This document shows, one piece after another, positions 18,460 to 26,871 of a stretch of 64,000 bases of DNA. Position numbers and translations under genes: made by a program. The notes beneath the pieces were generated by a model. The model saw only the letters and a list, made by a program, of their open reading frames with translations. It ran no database searches and was not told the origin of the DNA. The stretch is from AC-32 sp963728765 (GTDB lineage Bacteria; Actinomycetota; Thermoleophilia; Gaiellales; Gaiellaceae), in contig CAVSKX010000004.1 of the NCBI GenBank assembly GCA_963728765.1, positions 62,001 to 126,000 on the forward strand, written 5' to 3'. The stretch's first letter is position 1, and each line of letters starts with the position of its first letter.

Positions 18460-19707
18460 ATGGCGGCACGCGAGTACCTCTTCACTTCCGAGTCGGTCAC
18501 CGAAGGCCACCCGGACAAGGTCGCGGACCAGGTCTCCGACACGGTGCTCGACGCCGTGCTCGCGAAGGACCCCGAAGGGCGAGTTGCGTGCGAGACGCTG
18601 ATCACCACCGGCCTGGTGGTTGTCGCCGGCGAGATCACGACCGAGACGTACGTCGACATCCCGGCGCTTGTCCGCGCCCGGATCGCGGAGATCGGCTACA
18701 CGCACTCCGAGTGGGGGTTCGACGCGCACACCTGCGGCGTCGTGGTCGCGCTCGACGAGCAGTCGCCTGACATCGCGCAGGGCGTGGACTCGTCGTACGA
18801 GACGCAGCACGATCCCGGCGACGACGACCCGCTCGACAAGGAGGGGGCGGGCGACCAGGGGATGATGTTCGGTTACGCGACAAACGAGACGCCCGAGCTG
18901 ATGCCCCTGCCGATCATGCTCGCGCACAAGATCGCCAAGCGGCTCGCGGAGGTGCGCAAGGTCGGCGAGCTGCCCTACCTGCGACCCGACGGCAAGGCGC
19001 AGGTGACGGTGCGCTACGAGGTCGACGAGGAGGGGCGCCAGACACCAGTCGAGATCGAGCGGATCCTCGTCTCGACCCAGCACGCCGACGGCTGCGACGC
19101 ACAGACGCTGATCAAGCCCGACCTGATCGAGCGCGTGCTGCACCCGATCCTCCCGCCCGACCTCTACGACGAGAAGCGCCTGCAGGACCGCGACTTCGTC
19201 TACGTGAACCCGACCGGCAAGTTCGTGATCGGCGGGCCGATGGGCGACACGGGCCTCACCGGCCGCAAGATCATCGTGGACACCTACGGCGGAGCAGCCC
19301 GGCATGGCGGCGGCGCCTTCTCCGGCAAGGACCCGACCAAGGTCGACCGCTCGGCCGCCTACGCCGCGCGCTACGTGGCCAAGAACGTCGTCGCGGCGGA
19401 ACTCGCCGATCGCTGCGAGGTCAACGTCGCCTACGCGATCGGCGTCGCGCACCCGGTCTCTATCGCCGTGCGAACGTTCGGCACCGAGCACGTGCCGGTG
19501 GCGCGGATCGAGGAACTGATCCGCGAGCACTTCGACCTCCGCCCGGCGGCGATCTTGCGCGACCTCGAACTGCGCCGCCCGATCTACGCGAAGACCGCGG
19601 CGTACGGCCACTTCGGCCGCGACGACCACGACTTCACGTGGGAGCGCACGGACAAGGCCGCCGCGCTGCGCGAAGCCGCCGGCGTCGCCGCTCCCGCATC
19701 GGCCTGA
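18460..19707 (+). CDS. metK: S-adenosylmethionine synthetase
   Basis: 415 residues. Makes AdoMet from methionine and ATP. FTSESVTEGHPDKVADQVSD, GAGDQGMMFGYA, the GGPMGDTGLTGRKIIVDTYG loop and GGGAFSGKDPTKVDRS are the signature segments, and FGRDDHDFTWE lies near the C-terminus. The ATG at 18460 is 13 bases after the lipoprotein gene stop; there is no room for a SAM riboswitch here. The gene is convergent with the metalloregulator gene. Confidence 0.97.
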   Translation: MAAREYLFTSESVTEGHPDKVADQVSDTVLDAVLAKDPEGRVACETLITTGLVVVAGEITTETYVDIPALVRARIAEIGYTHSEWGFDAHTCGVVVALDEQSPDIAQGVDSSYETQHDPGDDDPLDKEGAGDQGMMFGYATNETPELMPLPIMLAHKIAKRLAEVRKVGELPYLRPDGKAQVTVRYEVDEEGRQTPVEIERILVSTQHADGCDAQTLIKPDLIERVLHPILPPDLYDEKRLQDRDFVYVNPTGKFVIGGPMGDTGLTGRKIIVDTYGGAARHGGGAFSGKDPTKVDRSAAYAARYVAKNVVAAELADRCEVNVAYAIGVAHPVSIAVRTFGTEHVPVARIEELIREHFDLRPAAILRDLELRRPIYAKTAAYGHFGRDDHDFTWERTDKAAALREAAGVAAPASA

Positions 19708-19713
19708 CCCCCT

Positions 19714-19730
19714 AGTAACAGTCTGTTACT
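19714..19730. repeat. Perfect 17-bp palindrome between metK and the regulator gene
   Basis: AGTAACAG-T-CTGTTACT overlaps the stop codon of the minus-strand gene and begins 7 bases after the metK stop. It is AT-richer than its surroundings. It could be a protein-binding site or a small terminator; the one-base loop makes a stable RNA hairpin unlikely. Confidence 0.45.
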
Positions 19731-20418
19731 TGGAGGGCGTGGGGCGGACGAACAGGCCCGCGGCGGCCTTCTCGGCGATCGTCTGCTCGTGGCCGTCGAG
19801 GCGGACGGTGAGCTGCTCGGCCGCTGGCTGCGTCTCGCGCAGCTCGACCTCGGCGCCGGGGACGAAGCCCTGGTCGTAGAACCAGTGCAGCAGCTCGCCG
19901 TCGTGCTCGGCGAGGCGCACGATCTCCGCGCGCGACCCGGGTGAGAGATCCGCGAGCGGCGAGAGCTCCCGGTTCTCGGCCTGCTCGAAGTCGGTGTCGA
20001 CCGGCCAGCCGTGCGGGCAGCGGTCGGGGTGGCCGAGCTTCTCGCTGACGCGCTCGATCATGTCGTCGCTGAAGCTCTCGCCGATCTCGTCGGCGTGAAC
20101 ATGGGCCTCGGCGGGTGTGTAGCCCATGAAGTCGGTCAGCAGCCGCTCGACGATGCGGTGCTTGCGGACGACCCGCTCGGCGCGCTCGCGGCCCGCGGCG
20201 GTGAGGATGGCCTCCTTGCGCTCGCCGCGCTCGACGAGGCCCTCGGCCTCGAGCCGCTTCAGCATCTCGCCGGCCGAGGCGCGCGAGACGCCGAGCATCT
20301 CGGCGACTCGCGAGGCCAGCGTGGGCGAGCCGGTTCGCTGCGGCCGGTACTCGCCGATCGGGAAGGCGAGGAAGTAGATCGTCTCCAGGTACTCGTCGAC
20401 CGAATGCCCCTGGGCCAC
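19726..20418 (-). CDS. DtxR/IdeR-family metal-dependent repressor
   Basis: 230 residues from a GTG at 20418 (VAQGHSVDEYLETIYFL). Order of domains: winged helix (residues 1-75, with SRVAEMLGVSRASAGEMLKRL as recognition region), the metal-binding dimerisation domain (HADEIGESFSDDMIERVSE, HPDRCPHGWPVD), and a C-terminal FeoA/SH3-like domain (PGAEVELRE to GLFVRP), as in DtxR and IdeR; MntR lacks the third domain. It should repress genes when Fe(II) or Mn(II) is bound. The palindrome at 20442-20463 just upstream is its likely operator and also faces the divergent ZIP gene. Confidence 0.88.
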   Translation of the reverse strand: MAQGHSVDEYLETIYFLAFPIGEYRPQRTGSPTLASRVAEMLGVSRASAGEMLKRLEAEGLVERGERKEAILTAAGRERAERVVRKHRIVERLLTDFMGYTPAEAHVHADEIGESFSDDMIERVSEKLGHPDRCPHGWPVDTDFEQAENRELSPLADLSPGSRAEIVRLAEHDGELLHWFYDQGFVPGAEVELRETQPAAEQLTVRLDGHEQTIAEKAAAGLFVRPTPSK

Positions 20419-20441
20419 GCGCGGAATGCTACTTGCGCGTT

Positions 20442-20463
20442 CTTGTAAGGGTGCCCTTACAAG
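20442..20463. promoter_or_regulatory. Likely operator of the DtxR-family repressor
   Basis: A perfect inverted repeat, CTTGTAAGGG-TG-CCCTTACAAG, centred in the 66-base gap between the divergent repressor and ZIP transporter genes, 24 and 22 bases from the two start codons. Ten-base arms with a two-base centre and AT-rich outer parts fit a dimeric regulator of the DtxR group. Binding is inferred from position and symmetry. Confidence 0.75.
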
Positions 20464-20484
20464 AGCTGCTACGGTGCGCAGCGC

Positions 20485-21315
20485 ATGTCGACGGGACACA
20501 TCCTGCTGCTCGGCCTGATCGCCGGCGCAACGATTTTCATCGGCCTCCCGATGGGCCGCCTGCACAACGTCGGCATGGGTTTCAAGGCGTTCCTCAGCGC
20601 CACCGCGACCGGGATCCTCATCTTCCTGCTCTGGGACGTGCTCCTGGAGTCGATCGAGCCCGTCGAGGACGCGCTCAACGCGCGGGACTGGAGTCAGTTC
20701 GCCGGCTACTCGGCGCTCGCCTTCGGCGGCTTCGCATTCGGACTGCTGAGCCTCGTCTACTACGACTCGTGGATGAAGGCGCGCCGGCGCAAGGCGTTCC
20801 TCGGTCCGGGTGCGGCCTCGGCCACCGAGCTCGAGCGCTCGCACTTCACCGGCCTCACGCCCGCGCGCTGGCTCGCGCTGTTCATCGCGACCGGGATCGG
20901 GCTGCACAACTTCTCCGAAGGCCTGGCGATCGGCCAGGCGGCGGCCCTCGACAATCTCAGCCTCGCCTACGTGCTGGTGATCGGTTTCGCATTGCACAAC
21001 GCGACCGAGGGCTTCGGGATCGTCGCGCCCCTGACGGGCGACGCCGAGCCGCCCAGCTGGCGCTTCCTCGCGCTGCTGGGCGTGATCGGAGGCTTCCCGA
21101 CCTTCTTCGGCACGATCGTCGGACAGGCCTGGACGTCGACCGGCGTCTCGATCCTGTTCCTGTCCCTCGCGGCGGGATCGATCCTCTACGTCGTGATGGA
21201 GCTGCTGAACGTCTGCAGGCTCTTCTCGACCAAGACCGTCACGGCGTGGGGGCTGCTGCTCGGGCTGACGCTCGGGTTCGCGACGGACTTCGTGCTCGTC
21301 GCGGCCGGCATCTAG
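20485..21315 (+). CDS. ZIP-family divalent metal transporter
   Basis: 276 residues with about eight hydrophobic segments. The diagnostic HNFSEG (TM4) and HNATEG (TM5) motifs form the binuclear metal site of ZIP carriers, which import Zn, Fe or Mn. Sharing a promoter region and operator palindrome with a DtxR-type repressor suggests import of iron or manganese, repressed when metal is sufficient. The stop is 10 bases before priA. Confidence 0.9.
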   Translation: MSTGHILLLGLIAGATIFIGLPMGRLHNVGMGFKAFLSATATGILIFLLWDVLLESIEPVEDALNARDWSQFAGYSALAFGGFAFGLLSLVYYDSWMKARRRKAFLGPGAASATELERSHFTGLTPARWLALFIATGIGLHNFSEGLAIGQAAALDNLSLAYVLVIGFALHNATEGFGIVAPLTGDAEPPSWRFLALLGVIGGFPTFFGTIVGQAWTSTGVSILFLSLAAGSILYVVMELLNVCRLFSTKTVTAWGLLLGLTLGFATDFVLVAAGI

Positions 21316-21325
21316 TCTCGACGGC

Positions 21326-23251
21326 TTGCGCTACGGCACCGTAGTCCCGCTCGTCACCACGCGCGCGCTCGGCGGGCGCGAGTTCACCTACGAGCTTCCC
21401 GAGGGCGCGGGGAAGGGCGCGGTCGTGTCCGTGCCGTTCGGGCGGGCTCGGGCCCGGGGCGTGGTGGTGGATGTCGTGGACGCACCGCCCCGCGGGGTCG
21501 AGGCGCGGCCGGTGGAGAAGGTCGTGCACGAGCTGCCGCCGACACTCGTCGACCTCGCGGTCTGGCTCGCGGAGTACTACGGCTCGACGACCGCGCGGGC
21601 GCTCGAGCTCGTCGCACCGGTGCGGCGCGTTCCCCGTCATCCCAGAACGCGTAGCGTCGCGGAGCGGCAGTCGCTGGACGGCGAGGCGCCGCCGGAGCGG
21701 CTGAGCGAGCCACAGGAGGCGGCGCTGGCGCGGGTGAGCGATGCGCTGGGCGCCGGCGGCGGGCACTTCCTGCTCTACGGCGCGACCGGCAGCGGCAAGA
21801 CCGAGGTCTACCTGCGGGCCGCGGCGGCCGCCCTCGAACGAGGGCTCGGGACGATCGTGCTCGTGCCGGAGATCGCCCTCGCACCGCAGACCGTCGGCCG
21901 CTTCCGGGCGCGCTTCGGCGACTCCGTCGCGATCCTGCACTCCGGTCTCACCGACGCGGAGCGGCGTGACGAGCGGGAGCGGATCGCCAGCGGCGAGGCG
22001 CGCGTGGTCGTCGGCGCCCGGTCGGCGATCTTCGCGCCGATGCACGGCGTCGGCCTGATCTGCGTCGACGAGGAGCACGACCCGTCGTACAAGCAGGAGT
22101 CCGACCCGCGCTACGACGCGCGCACGGTCGCCGCCAAACGCGCCGCGCTCGAGGGAGCCGTCGCGCTCTACGGCAGCGCGACGCCGCGGCCGGAGAGCTG
22201 GGAGCGGCTCGAGCGCCTCGAGCTCGGCGAGCGGCTCGGCGCGAAGCTGCCGCCGGTGCGCGTCGTCGACCTCCGCCGCGAGGCCGGCTACCCGCTCTCG
22301 GCGCCGCTGCTCGCGGAGCTGGGCAAGCTTGCGGAGGACGGCGGCAAGGCGATCCTGCTGCTCAACCGGCGCGGGATCGCGCCCGCGCTGCACTGCCGCG
22401 CCTGCGGCACGACCTTTCGCTGCCCGCAGTGCGACGTTGCGCTCGTGCTCCACCGCGACGAAGGGCTGCACTGCCACCACTGCGGCCATGCCGAGCCGCG
22501 GCCGGAGGAGTGCCCGGCCTGCCGCTCCGTCGAGCTGGCGCGGATCGGCGCCGGCACGCAGCGGCTCGAGCGCGAGCTCGAGGCGAAGGTACCCGAGCTC
22601 GAGCTGATCCGACTCGACGCGGACACGGCCTCGGATCCAGAGGAGCTCGCGGCGGCGCTACAGCGCTTCCGTGACGCCGACCGCGCGGTGTTGCTCGGGA
22701 CGCAGATGGTGGCGAAAGGGCACCACTTCGCCGGCGTCGCCCTGGCCGCGGTCGTCGACGCCGACACCGGTCTCGGCCTGCCGGACTTCCGCGCCGAGGA
22801 GCGCACGTTCCAGCTCCTCACGCAGCTCGCCGGCCGCAGCGGGCGCGACGCGCCCGGGCGCGTGCTCGTGCAGACGTTCCAACCGGACGCGCGGCCGGTC
22901 GCGCTCGCCGCGAACCACGACGTGCCGCGCTTCCTCGCCGACGAGCTGGCGCGCCGGCGCGAGCTGGGCTACCCGCCGTCCCGCCACCTCGTCCGTGTCG
23001 TCACGACCGGCCCGGATGAGCGAGCTCCGGCCGCGCTGCTCGAGGAGCTGAAGGCAGGGCTGGGCGAGGAGCTGCTCGGCCCCGCGCCGCTGCTGCGGCT
23101 GCGCGGCCGCTACCGCGCGCAGCTCGTAGCCAAGACGGGCGAGCCTAGGCGGGTCGCCTCCCGCGCGGCGCAGCTGCTCGCCGCCGCTGCGCCGGCGATG
23201 CGCAAGGCCGGCGTTACCGCGGTCGTCGACGTCGACCCGCAGAGCCTCTGA
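21326..23251 (+). CDS. priA: Primosomal protein N' (PriA helicase)
   Basis: 641 residues from a TTG at 21326. The N-terminal DNA-binding domain (FTYELPEGAGKGAVVSVPFG) is followed by Walker A LYGATGSGKTEVYL, DEEH at CVDEEHDPSYKQ, LLNRRGIAP, then four Cys pairs of the zinc domain (CRACG, CPQCD, CHHCG, CPAC) and the helicase C motifs TQMVAKGHHF and QLAGRSGRDAPG. It reloads the replisome at stalled forks. Actinobacterial PriA is often degenerate in its ATPase; here Walker A GSGKT and DEEH look intact. Confidence 0.93.
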   Translation: MRYGTVVPLVTTRALGGREFTYELPEGAGKGAVVSVPFGRARARGVVVDVVDAPPRGVEARPVEKVVHELPPTLVDLAVWLAEYYGSTTARALELVAPVRRVPRHPRTRSVAERQSLDGEAPPERLSEPQEAALARVSDALGAGGGHFLLYGATGSGKTEVYLRAAAAALERGLGTIVLVPEIALAPQTVGRFRARFGDSVAILHSGLTDAERRDERERIASGEARVVVGARSAIFAPMHGVGLICVDEEHDPSYKQESDPRYDARTVAAKRAALEGAVALYGSATPRPESWERLERLELGERLGAKLPPVRVVDLRREAGYPLSAPLLAELGKLAEDGGKAILLLNRRGIAPALHCRACGTTFRCPQCDVALVLHRDEGLHCHHCGHAEPRPEECPACRSVELARIGAGTQRLERELEAKVPELELIRLDADTASDPEELAAALQRFRDADRAVLLGTQMVAKGHHFAGVALAAVVDADTGLGLPDFRAEERTFQLLTQLAGRSGRDAPGRVLVQTFQPDARPVALAANHDVPRFLADELARRRELGYPPSRHLVRVVTTGPDERAPAALLEELKAGLGEELLGPAPLLRLRGRYRAQLVAKTGEPRRVASRAAQLLAAAAPAMRKAGVTAVVDVDPQSL

Positions 23252-23270
23252 CCGCTCATACAATCTGAGC

Positions 23271-23840
23271 GTGGCGGACGAGACCGGCGAGGTCCGGAAC
23301 CAGAAGCTCGATCCCGAGGCCGAGGCGCGGCGGCGGCTCGCCCTCGCCCAGATCCGCCAGTACCCCGACCCCGTGCTGCGGATGCGCGCGCGGGAGGTCG
23401 AGGAGTTCGACGGCGACCTCGCCAAGCTTGCCGAGCGGCTGACGCACCTGCTGAGCGAGGCGAACGGCCTCGGGCTCGCGGCGACGCAGATCGGCGTCCT
23501 GCGGCGCGTCTTCGCCTTCCTGCCAGACCCCGAGCAGGAGCCGGTCGTGCTCGTCAACCCGACCTTCACCGCGACCTCGGACGAACGGGAGAGCGATACC
23601 GAGGGCTGCCTCTCGCTGCAGGGCGTCGTGATCCCCGTCGAGCGGCACGCCTCGCTCACGATCGAGGGCAAGGACCCGGAGGGCGACGACGTGCGGCTCG
23701 AGCTCGAGGCGCTCCCGGCACGGATCGCGCAGCACGAGCTCGACCACCTCGACGGCGTGCTGATCATCGACCGCACGACGCCCGAGGCGCGGCGCGAAGC
23801 TCTCGCGACGCTGCGGCCCCAGCCCGTCCTCGTTCGCTAG
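23271..23840 (+). CDS. def: Peptide deformylase
   Basis: 189 residues from a GTG at 23271. Removes the formyl group from nascent proteins. Motifs GLGLAATQIG, EGCLSL and QHELDHLDG supply the metal ligands (Cys and two His) and catalytic Glu. An N-terminal extension of ~25 charged residues precedes the conserved IRQYPDPVL. It precedes fmt, the enzyme adding the formyl group, the usual pairing. Confidence 0.95.
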   Translation: MADETGEVRNQKLDPEAEARRRLALAQIRQYPDPVLRMRAREVEEFDGDLAKLAERLTHLLSEANGLGLAATQIGVLRRVFAFLPDPEQEPVVLVNPTFTATSDERESDTEGCLSLQGVVIPVERHASLTIEGKDPEGDDVRLELEALPARIAQHELDHLDGVLIIDRTTPEARREALATLRPQPVLVR

Positions 23841-23910
23841 TGCCTCTCCCGGCAAGGGCCGCCCGTCTCTCGCCCGCTATCACGCTGCGCCAGACACCAC
23901 CCTCGAGCTT

Positions 23911-23931
23911 GGCCAGGCAACCAGCCTGGCC
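23911..23931. repeat. Hairpin in the def-fmt gap
   Basis: GGCCAGGC and GCCTGGCC form an 8-bp perfect stem with a 5-base loop in the otherwise featureless 163-base gap between def and fmt. No T-run follows, so termination is doubtful. Confidence 0.35.
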
Positions 23932-24003
23932 TGCGGCCGAGCGCGACCTCTGGCTTGGTGCTAGCGACCGAGAGCCAGAGCGCCATTTCCGGACGAGGCA
24001 CTG

Positions 24004-24792
24004 GTGAAGCTGGCGATCGCCGCGACCGCGCCGCTGGGGGCGGACGTGCTCGAACGCGTCGCGTCCAAGCACCACGTCGCGTACCTCTTGACGAGACCCG
24101 ACCGGCCGCGCGGCCGCGGGCGGAAGCTTGCGCCGCCGCCTGCGAAGGAGACCGCGGAGCGGCTCGGGATCGAGGTGCGCCAGCCCGAGCGGCTCGATGG
24201 CTTCGACCCGGAGGTGGACGCGCTGGTTGTCGCGGCCTACGGCGTGCTGATCCCCGAGGACGTGCTCGAGCGCGCGCTGTGGCTGAACGTCCACCCGTCG
24301 CTGCTCCCACGGTGGCGCGGCGCCGCGCCGATCGAGCGCGCGTTGATGGCCGGCGACGAGGAGACCGGTGTGACGATCATCGAGCTCGTTCGCGAGCTCG
24401 ACGCGGGGCCGATCGCGGCGCAGCGTGCGTTCCCGATCGAGCCGGAGGACGACTTCGGCACGGTCTCGGACCGGGCCGGCGAGCTGGCCGCTGAGCTGCT
24501 GGAGGAAGCGCTGCCGGAGCCGCAGCTGCGGCCGCAATCCTCGGATGGGGTGACGTACGCGGAGAAGATCCGCCCCGAGGACCGCGAGCTCGACTGGAGC
24601 CGCCCGCCGCAGGAGCTGCTGAACCGGATCCGCGCGCTCTCGCCTCACATCGGCGCGCGCGGCGAGCTGCACGGACGGTCGGTCACGATCTGGCGCGCGC
24701 GGATCGCGGACGGCGAGCTCGTTCCGGTCGAGGTGCAGCCGGACGGGCGCAGGCGCATGAGCTACGACGAGTTCCTGCGCGGCCTGAGATGA
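24004..24792 (+). CDS. fmt: Methionyl-tRNA formyltransferase (short form)
   Basis: 262 residues from a GTG at 24004. Formylates initiator Met-tRNA. The catalytic domain is complete, with YGVLIPEDVL, NVHPSLLPRWRGAAPI and TGVTIIELVRELDAG, and VTYAEKIRPEDRELDW opens the C-terminal tRNA-binding domain. That domain is cut short, making the protein about 50 residues shorter than usual (~310), with no frameshift sign. The region after the stop contains a two-hairpin repeat. Confidence 0.9.
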   Translation: MKLAIAATAPLGADVLERVASKHHVAYLLTRPDRPRGRGRKLAPPPAKETAERLGIEVRQPERLDGFDPEVDALVVAAYGVLIPEDVLERALWLNVHPSLLPRWRGAAPIERALMAGDEETGVTIIELVRELDAGPIAAQRAFPIEPEDDFGTVSDRAGELAAELLEEALPEPQLRPQSSDGVTYAEKIRPEDRELDWSRPPQELLNRIRALSPHIGARGELHGRSVTIWRARIADGELVPVEVQPDGRRRMSYDEFLRGLR

Positions 24793-24844
24793 GACGTCGC
24801 TTGCGATGCCGACTTCAGGACGCGCGGGCTTTGCCCGCGCGTCC
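24793..24844. repeat. Two-hairpin intergenic repeat, copy A
   Basis: A 12-bp perfect stem GGACGCGCGGGC / GCCCGCGCGTCC with loop TTT (24818-24844) preceded by GACGTCGCTTGCGATGCCGAC (24793-24813), a second small hairpin. In reverse orientation it matches the copy at 46890-46945 closely. It sits in the fmt-rsmB gap and starts right after the fmt stop codon. Confidence 0.7.
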
Positions 24845-24877
24845 GTCTGCGTTGATCGCCCTGGAATGCTGGCCGGT

Positions 24878-26191
24878 ATGAGTGTTGCCCCGGCCAGACG
24901 GGCGGCGTACGACACGGTGGTGCGCGTGTTCGAGGACGACGCCTACGCGGACCGAGCCTTCCCCAGCGCCGCGAAGGGGCTCGACCCGCGCGACCGCGCG
25001 CTGGCTCAGCGGCTGGCGTACGGCACGGTTCAGCGCGTCCGCACGCTCGACCACGGAATCGAGGCGCTCGGCAAGCGGCCTGTCGCGAAGCTCGATCCGC
25101 CGGTTCGTGCGGCGCTCCGGCTCGGCGCGTACCAGCTCGCGTTCTCGGAGGTCGCGGCGCACGCGGCGGTGAACGAGTCGGTCGAGCTCGTGCGCGCGGC
25201 GGGCCTCGAGCGGGCGGTCAAGTTCACGAACGCCGTCATGCGGCGGCTCGGTCTCGGGCTGCGCGAGCTCGTCGAGTCGCTCCCGGAGACGACGCCGGAG
25301 GAGGCTGCCTTGCGCCATTCGTACCCGGACTGGGTGGCGCGAATCTGGTGGCGCGACCTCGGCAGGGAGGATTCGCTCGCGCTGATGCGCGCCCAGAACG
25401 AGGCCCCGGAGACCGTCGTGCGGCTGAACAAGCTTCGCCGCGGGCCGGTGGCGGGCGAGCCGGATCCTGAGATCCCCGGCGCGCTGCGGGTCGACCGTGT
25501 GGACGAGTGCGACCTCGCCGTCGGCTTCGTCTGGCCGCAGAGCCGGGGCTCGCAGCTCGCCGGGCTCGCCGTGGGCGCGCAGGATGGTGAGCGGGTGCTC
25601 GACCTCTGCGCCGCGCCGGGAGGGAAGACGACGCAGCTCGCCGAGGCGGCCACGGAAGTCGTCGCGGTCGAGAAACACGCAGGACGGGCCCGCGACCTGA
25701 AGGGCAACTGCAAGCGGCTGGGCGCGAAGAACGTTCGGGTCGTGCATGCCGACGCGCTCGAGCTGCCCGACGACCTCGGCGACTTCGACCGTGTCCTGGT
25801 CGACGCACCGTGCTCCGGGCTCGGCGTGCTCGCCGCGCGGCCGGACCTGCGCTGGCGCGGGGAACCGCTGCCGGAGCTGCAGCGCGACCTCCTCCGCGCC
25901 GCGGCCGAGCGCGTGAAGCCGGGCGGCACCGTCACGTACTCGGTCTGCACCATCAACGCGGACGAGAACGAGGCCGTGGTCGACGCGAGCGGCCTCGAGC
26001 CGGAGCCGCTCGGCGAGGAATGGCCGCACTTCGCGCATCCGCGGCGGCCGGAGTTTCTGCTCACGCTGCCGCACCGTCACGGCACGTCGGGGTTCTTCGT
26101 GGCCCGCCTGAAACGGCCGCACCGGCAAAGCCGGCACGGCCTCTCTTGGTCGGCGTCGCAAGCGACCGCCTTGGGAAGATCAGCCGCGTGA
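24878..26191 (+). CDS. rsmB: 16S rRNA (cytosine-967 C5) methyltransferase
   Basis: 437 residues. The N-terminal NusB-like domain (residues 1-140, RDRALAQRLAYGTVQR) precedes the SAM methyltransferase domain: LDLCAAPGGKTTQLAE, VDAPCSGLGVLAARPDLRW with the DAPC catalytic Cys, and TYSVCTINADENE with the second Cys. The ATG at 24878 is preferred because the upstream part of the frame is repeat-derived. The last ~22 residues come from repeat copy B and are not family sequence. The stop overlaps the rpe GTG. Confidence 0.92.
   Translation: MSVAPARRAAYDTVVRVFEDDAYADRAFPSAAKGLDPRDRALAQRLAYGTVQRVRTLDHGIEALGKRPVAKLDPPVRAALRLGAYQLAFSEVAAHAAVNESVELVRAAGLERAVKFTNAVMRRLGLGLRELVESLPETTPEEAALRHSYPDWVARIWWRDLGREDSLALMRAQNEAPETVVRLNKLRRGPVAGEPDPEIPGALRVDRVDECDLAVGFVWPQSRGSQLAGLAVGAQDGERVLDLCAAPGGKTTQLAEAATEVVAVEKHAGRARDLKGNCKRLGAKNVRVVHADALELPDDLGDFDRVLVDAPCSGLGVLAARPDLRWRGEPLPELQRDLLRAAAERVKPGGTVTYSVCTINADENEAVVDASGLEPEPLGEEWPHFAHPRRPEFLLTLPHRHGTSGFFVARLKRPHRQSRHGLSWSASQATALGRSAA
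26115..26170 (+). repeat. Two-hairpin repeat, copy B (inside the 3' end of rsmB)
   Basis: GGCCGCACCGGC-AAA-GCCGGCACGGCC (26115-26141) is hairpin 1 with a two-base mismatch; GTCGC-AA-GCGAC (26154-26165) is hairpin 2. It is the only copy lying mainly in a coding region and encodes the RsmB C-terminal tail. Confidence 0.65.
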
Positions 26192-26871
26192 GCTGGAGCG
26201 ACTGGATCAGGACGATCGAGGTCGAGCCGTCGATCTACGCGGCCGACTTCTCGCGCCTCGGCGAGCAGGTCGAGACCCTGCTGCGCGCCGAGTGCCGCGT
26301 CTTTCACTGGGACGTCGGCGACGGCCACTTCATCCCGCCCGTCACGATGGGGCCGATCGTGCTGCAGTGGATCGCGCCGATCGTCCACCGCGCAGGCGGC
26401 GTGCTCGACTGCCACCTGATGGTCGACTCGCCGGAGCGCCACATTCCCCAGTTCGCGGAGGCTGGTGCCGACAGCGTGACCGTCCACTTCGAGACCGCTC
26501 CGGACCTCCCGCGGGTCGCGTCGCTCGCGCGCGAGCATGGGCTGCAGGTCGGGATGGCGTTCAACCCCGACACCGAGGTGGAAGCGGCCGCGGCCGCTGC
26601 GCGCGAGGCCGGAGTCGATCTCGTGCTGTGCATGACCGTCCACCCGGGCTACTCGGGCCAGGCATTCATCGAGGGATCCTTCGAGCGGGTGCGCGCGCTG
26701 CGGTCGCTGCTGCCGGAGTCGGTGCACGTCCAGGTCGACGGCGGAGTGGGGGTGGCGAACATCCGCGAGCTCCACGAGGCCGGCGCGACGCTGTTCGTAG
26801 CCGGGGCGTCCGTCTTCGGCGCGGACGACCCGCCGGCCGCGTACACGCAGCTCGTCCAGGCATCGACGTGA
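26188..26871 (+). CDS. rpe: Ribulose-phosphate 3-epimerase
   Basis: 227 residues from a GTG at 26188 overlapping the rsmB stop. Interconverts ribulose 5-phosphate and xylulose 5-phosphate. EPSIYAADFSRL, FHWDVGDGHFIPPVTMGP, DCHLMVDSPERHI, CMTVHPGYSGQAFI and VHVQVDGGVGVANI supply the metal ligands and catalytic Asp residues; the common HLMV and VDGG motifs are kept. It is directly followed by ribD; ribulose 5-phosphate is also a riboflavin precursor. Confidence 0.94.
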   Translation: MSWSDWIRTIEVEPSIYAADFSRLGEQVETLLRAECRVFHWDVGDGHFIPPVTMGPIVLQWIAPIVHRAGGVLDCHLMVDSPERHIPQFAEAGADSVTVHFETAPDLPRVASLAREHGLQVGMAFNPDTEVEAAAAAAREAGVDLVLCMTVHPGYSGQAFIEGSFERVRALRSLLPESVHVQVDGGVGVANIRELHEAGATLFVAGASVFGADDPPAAYTQLVQAST

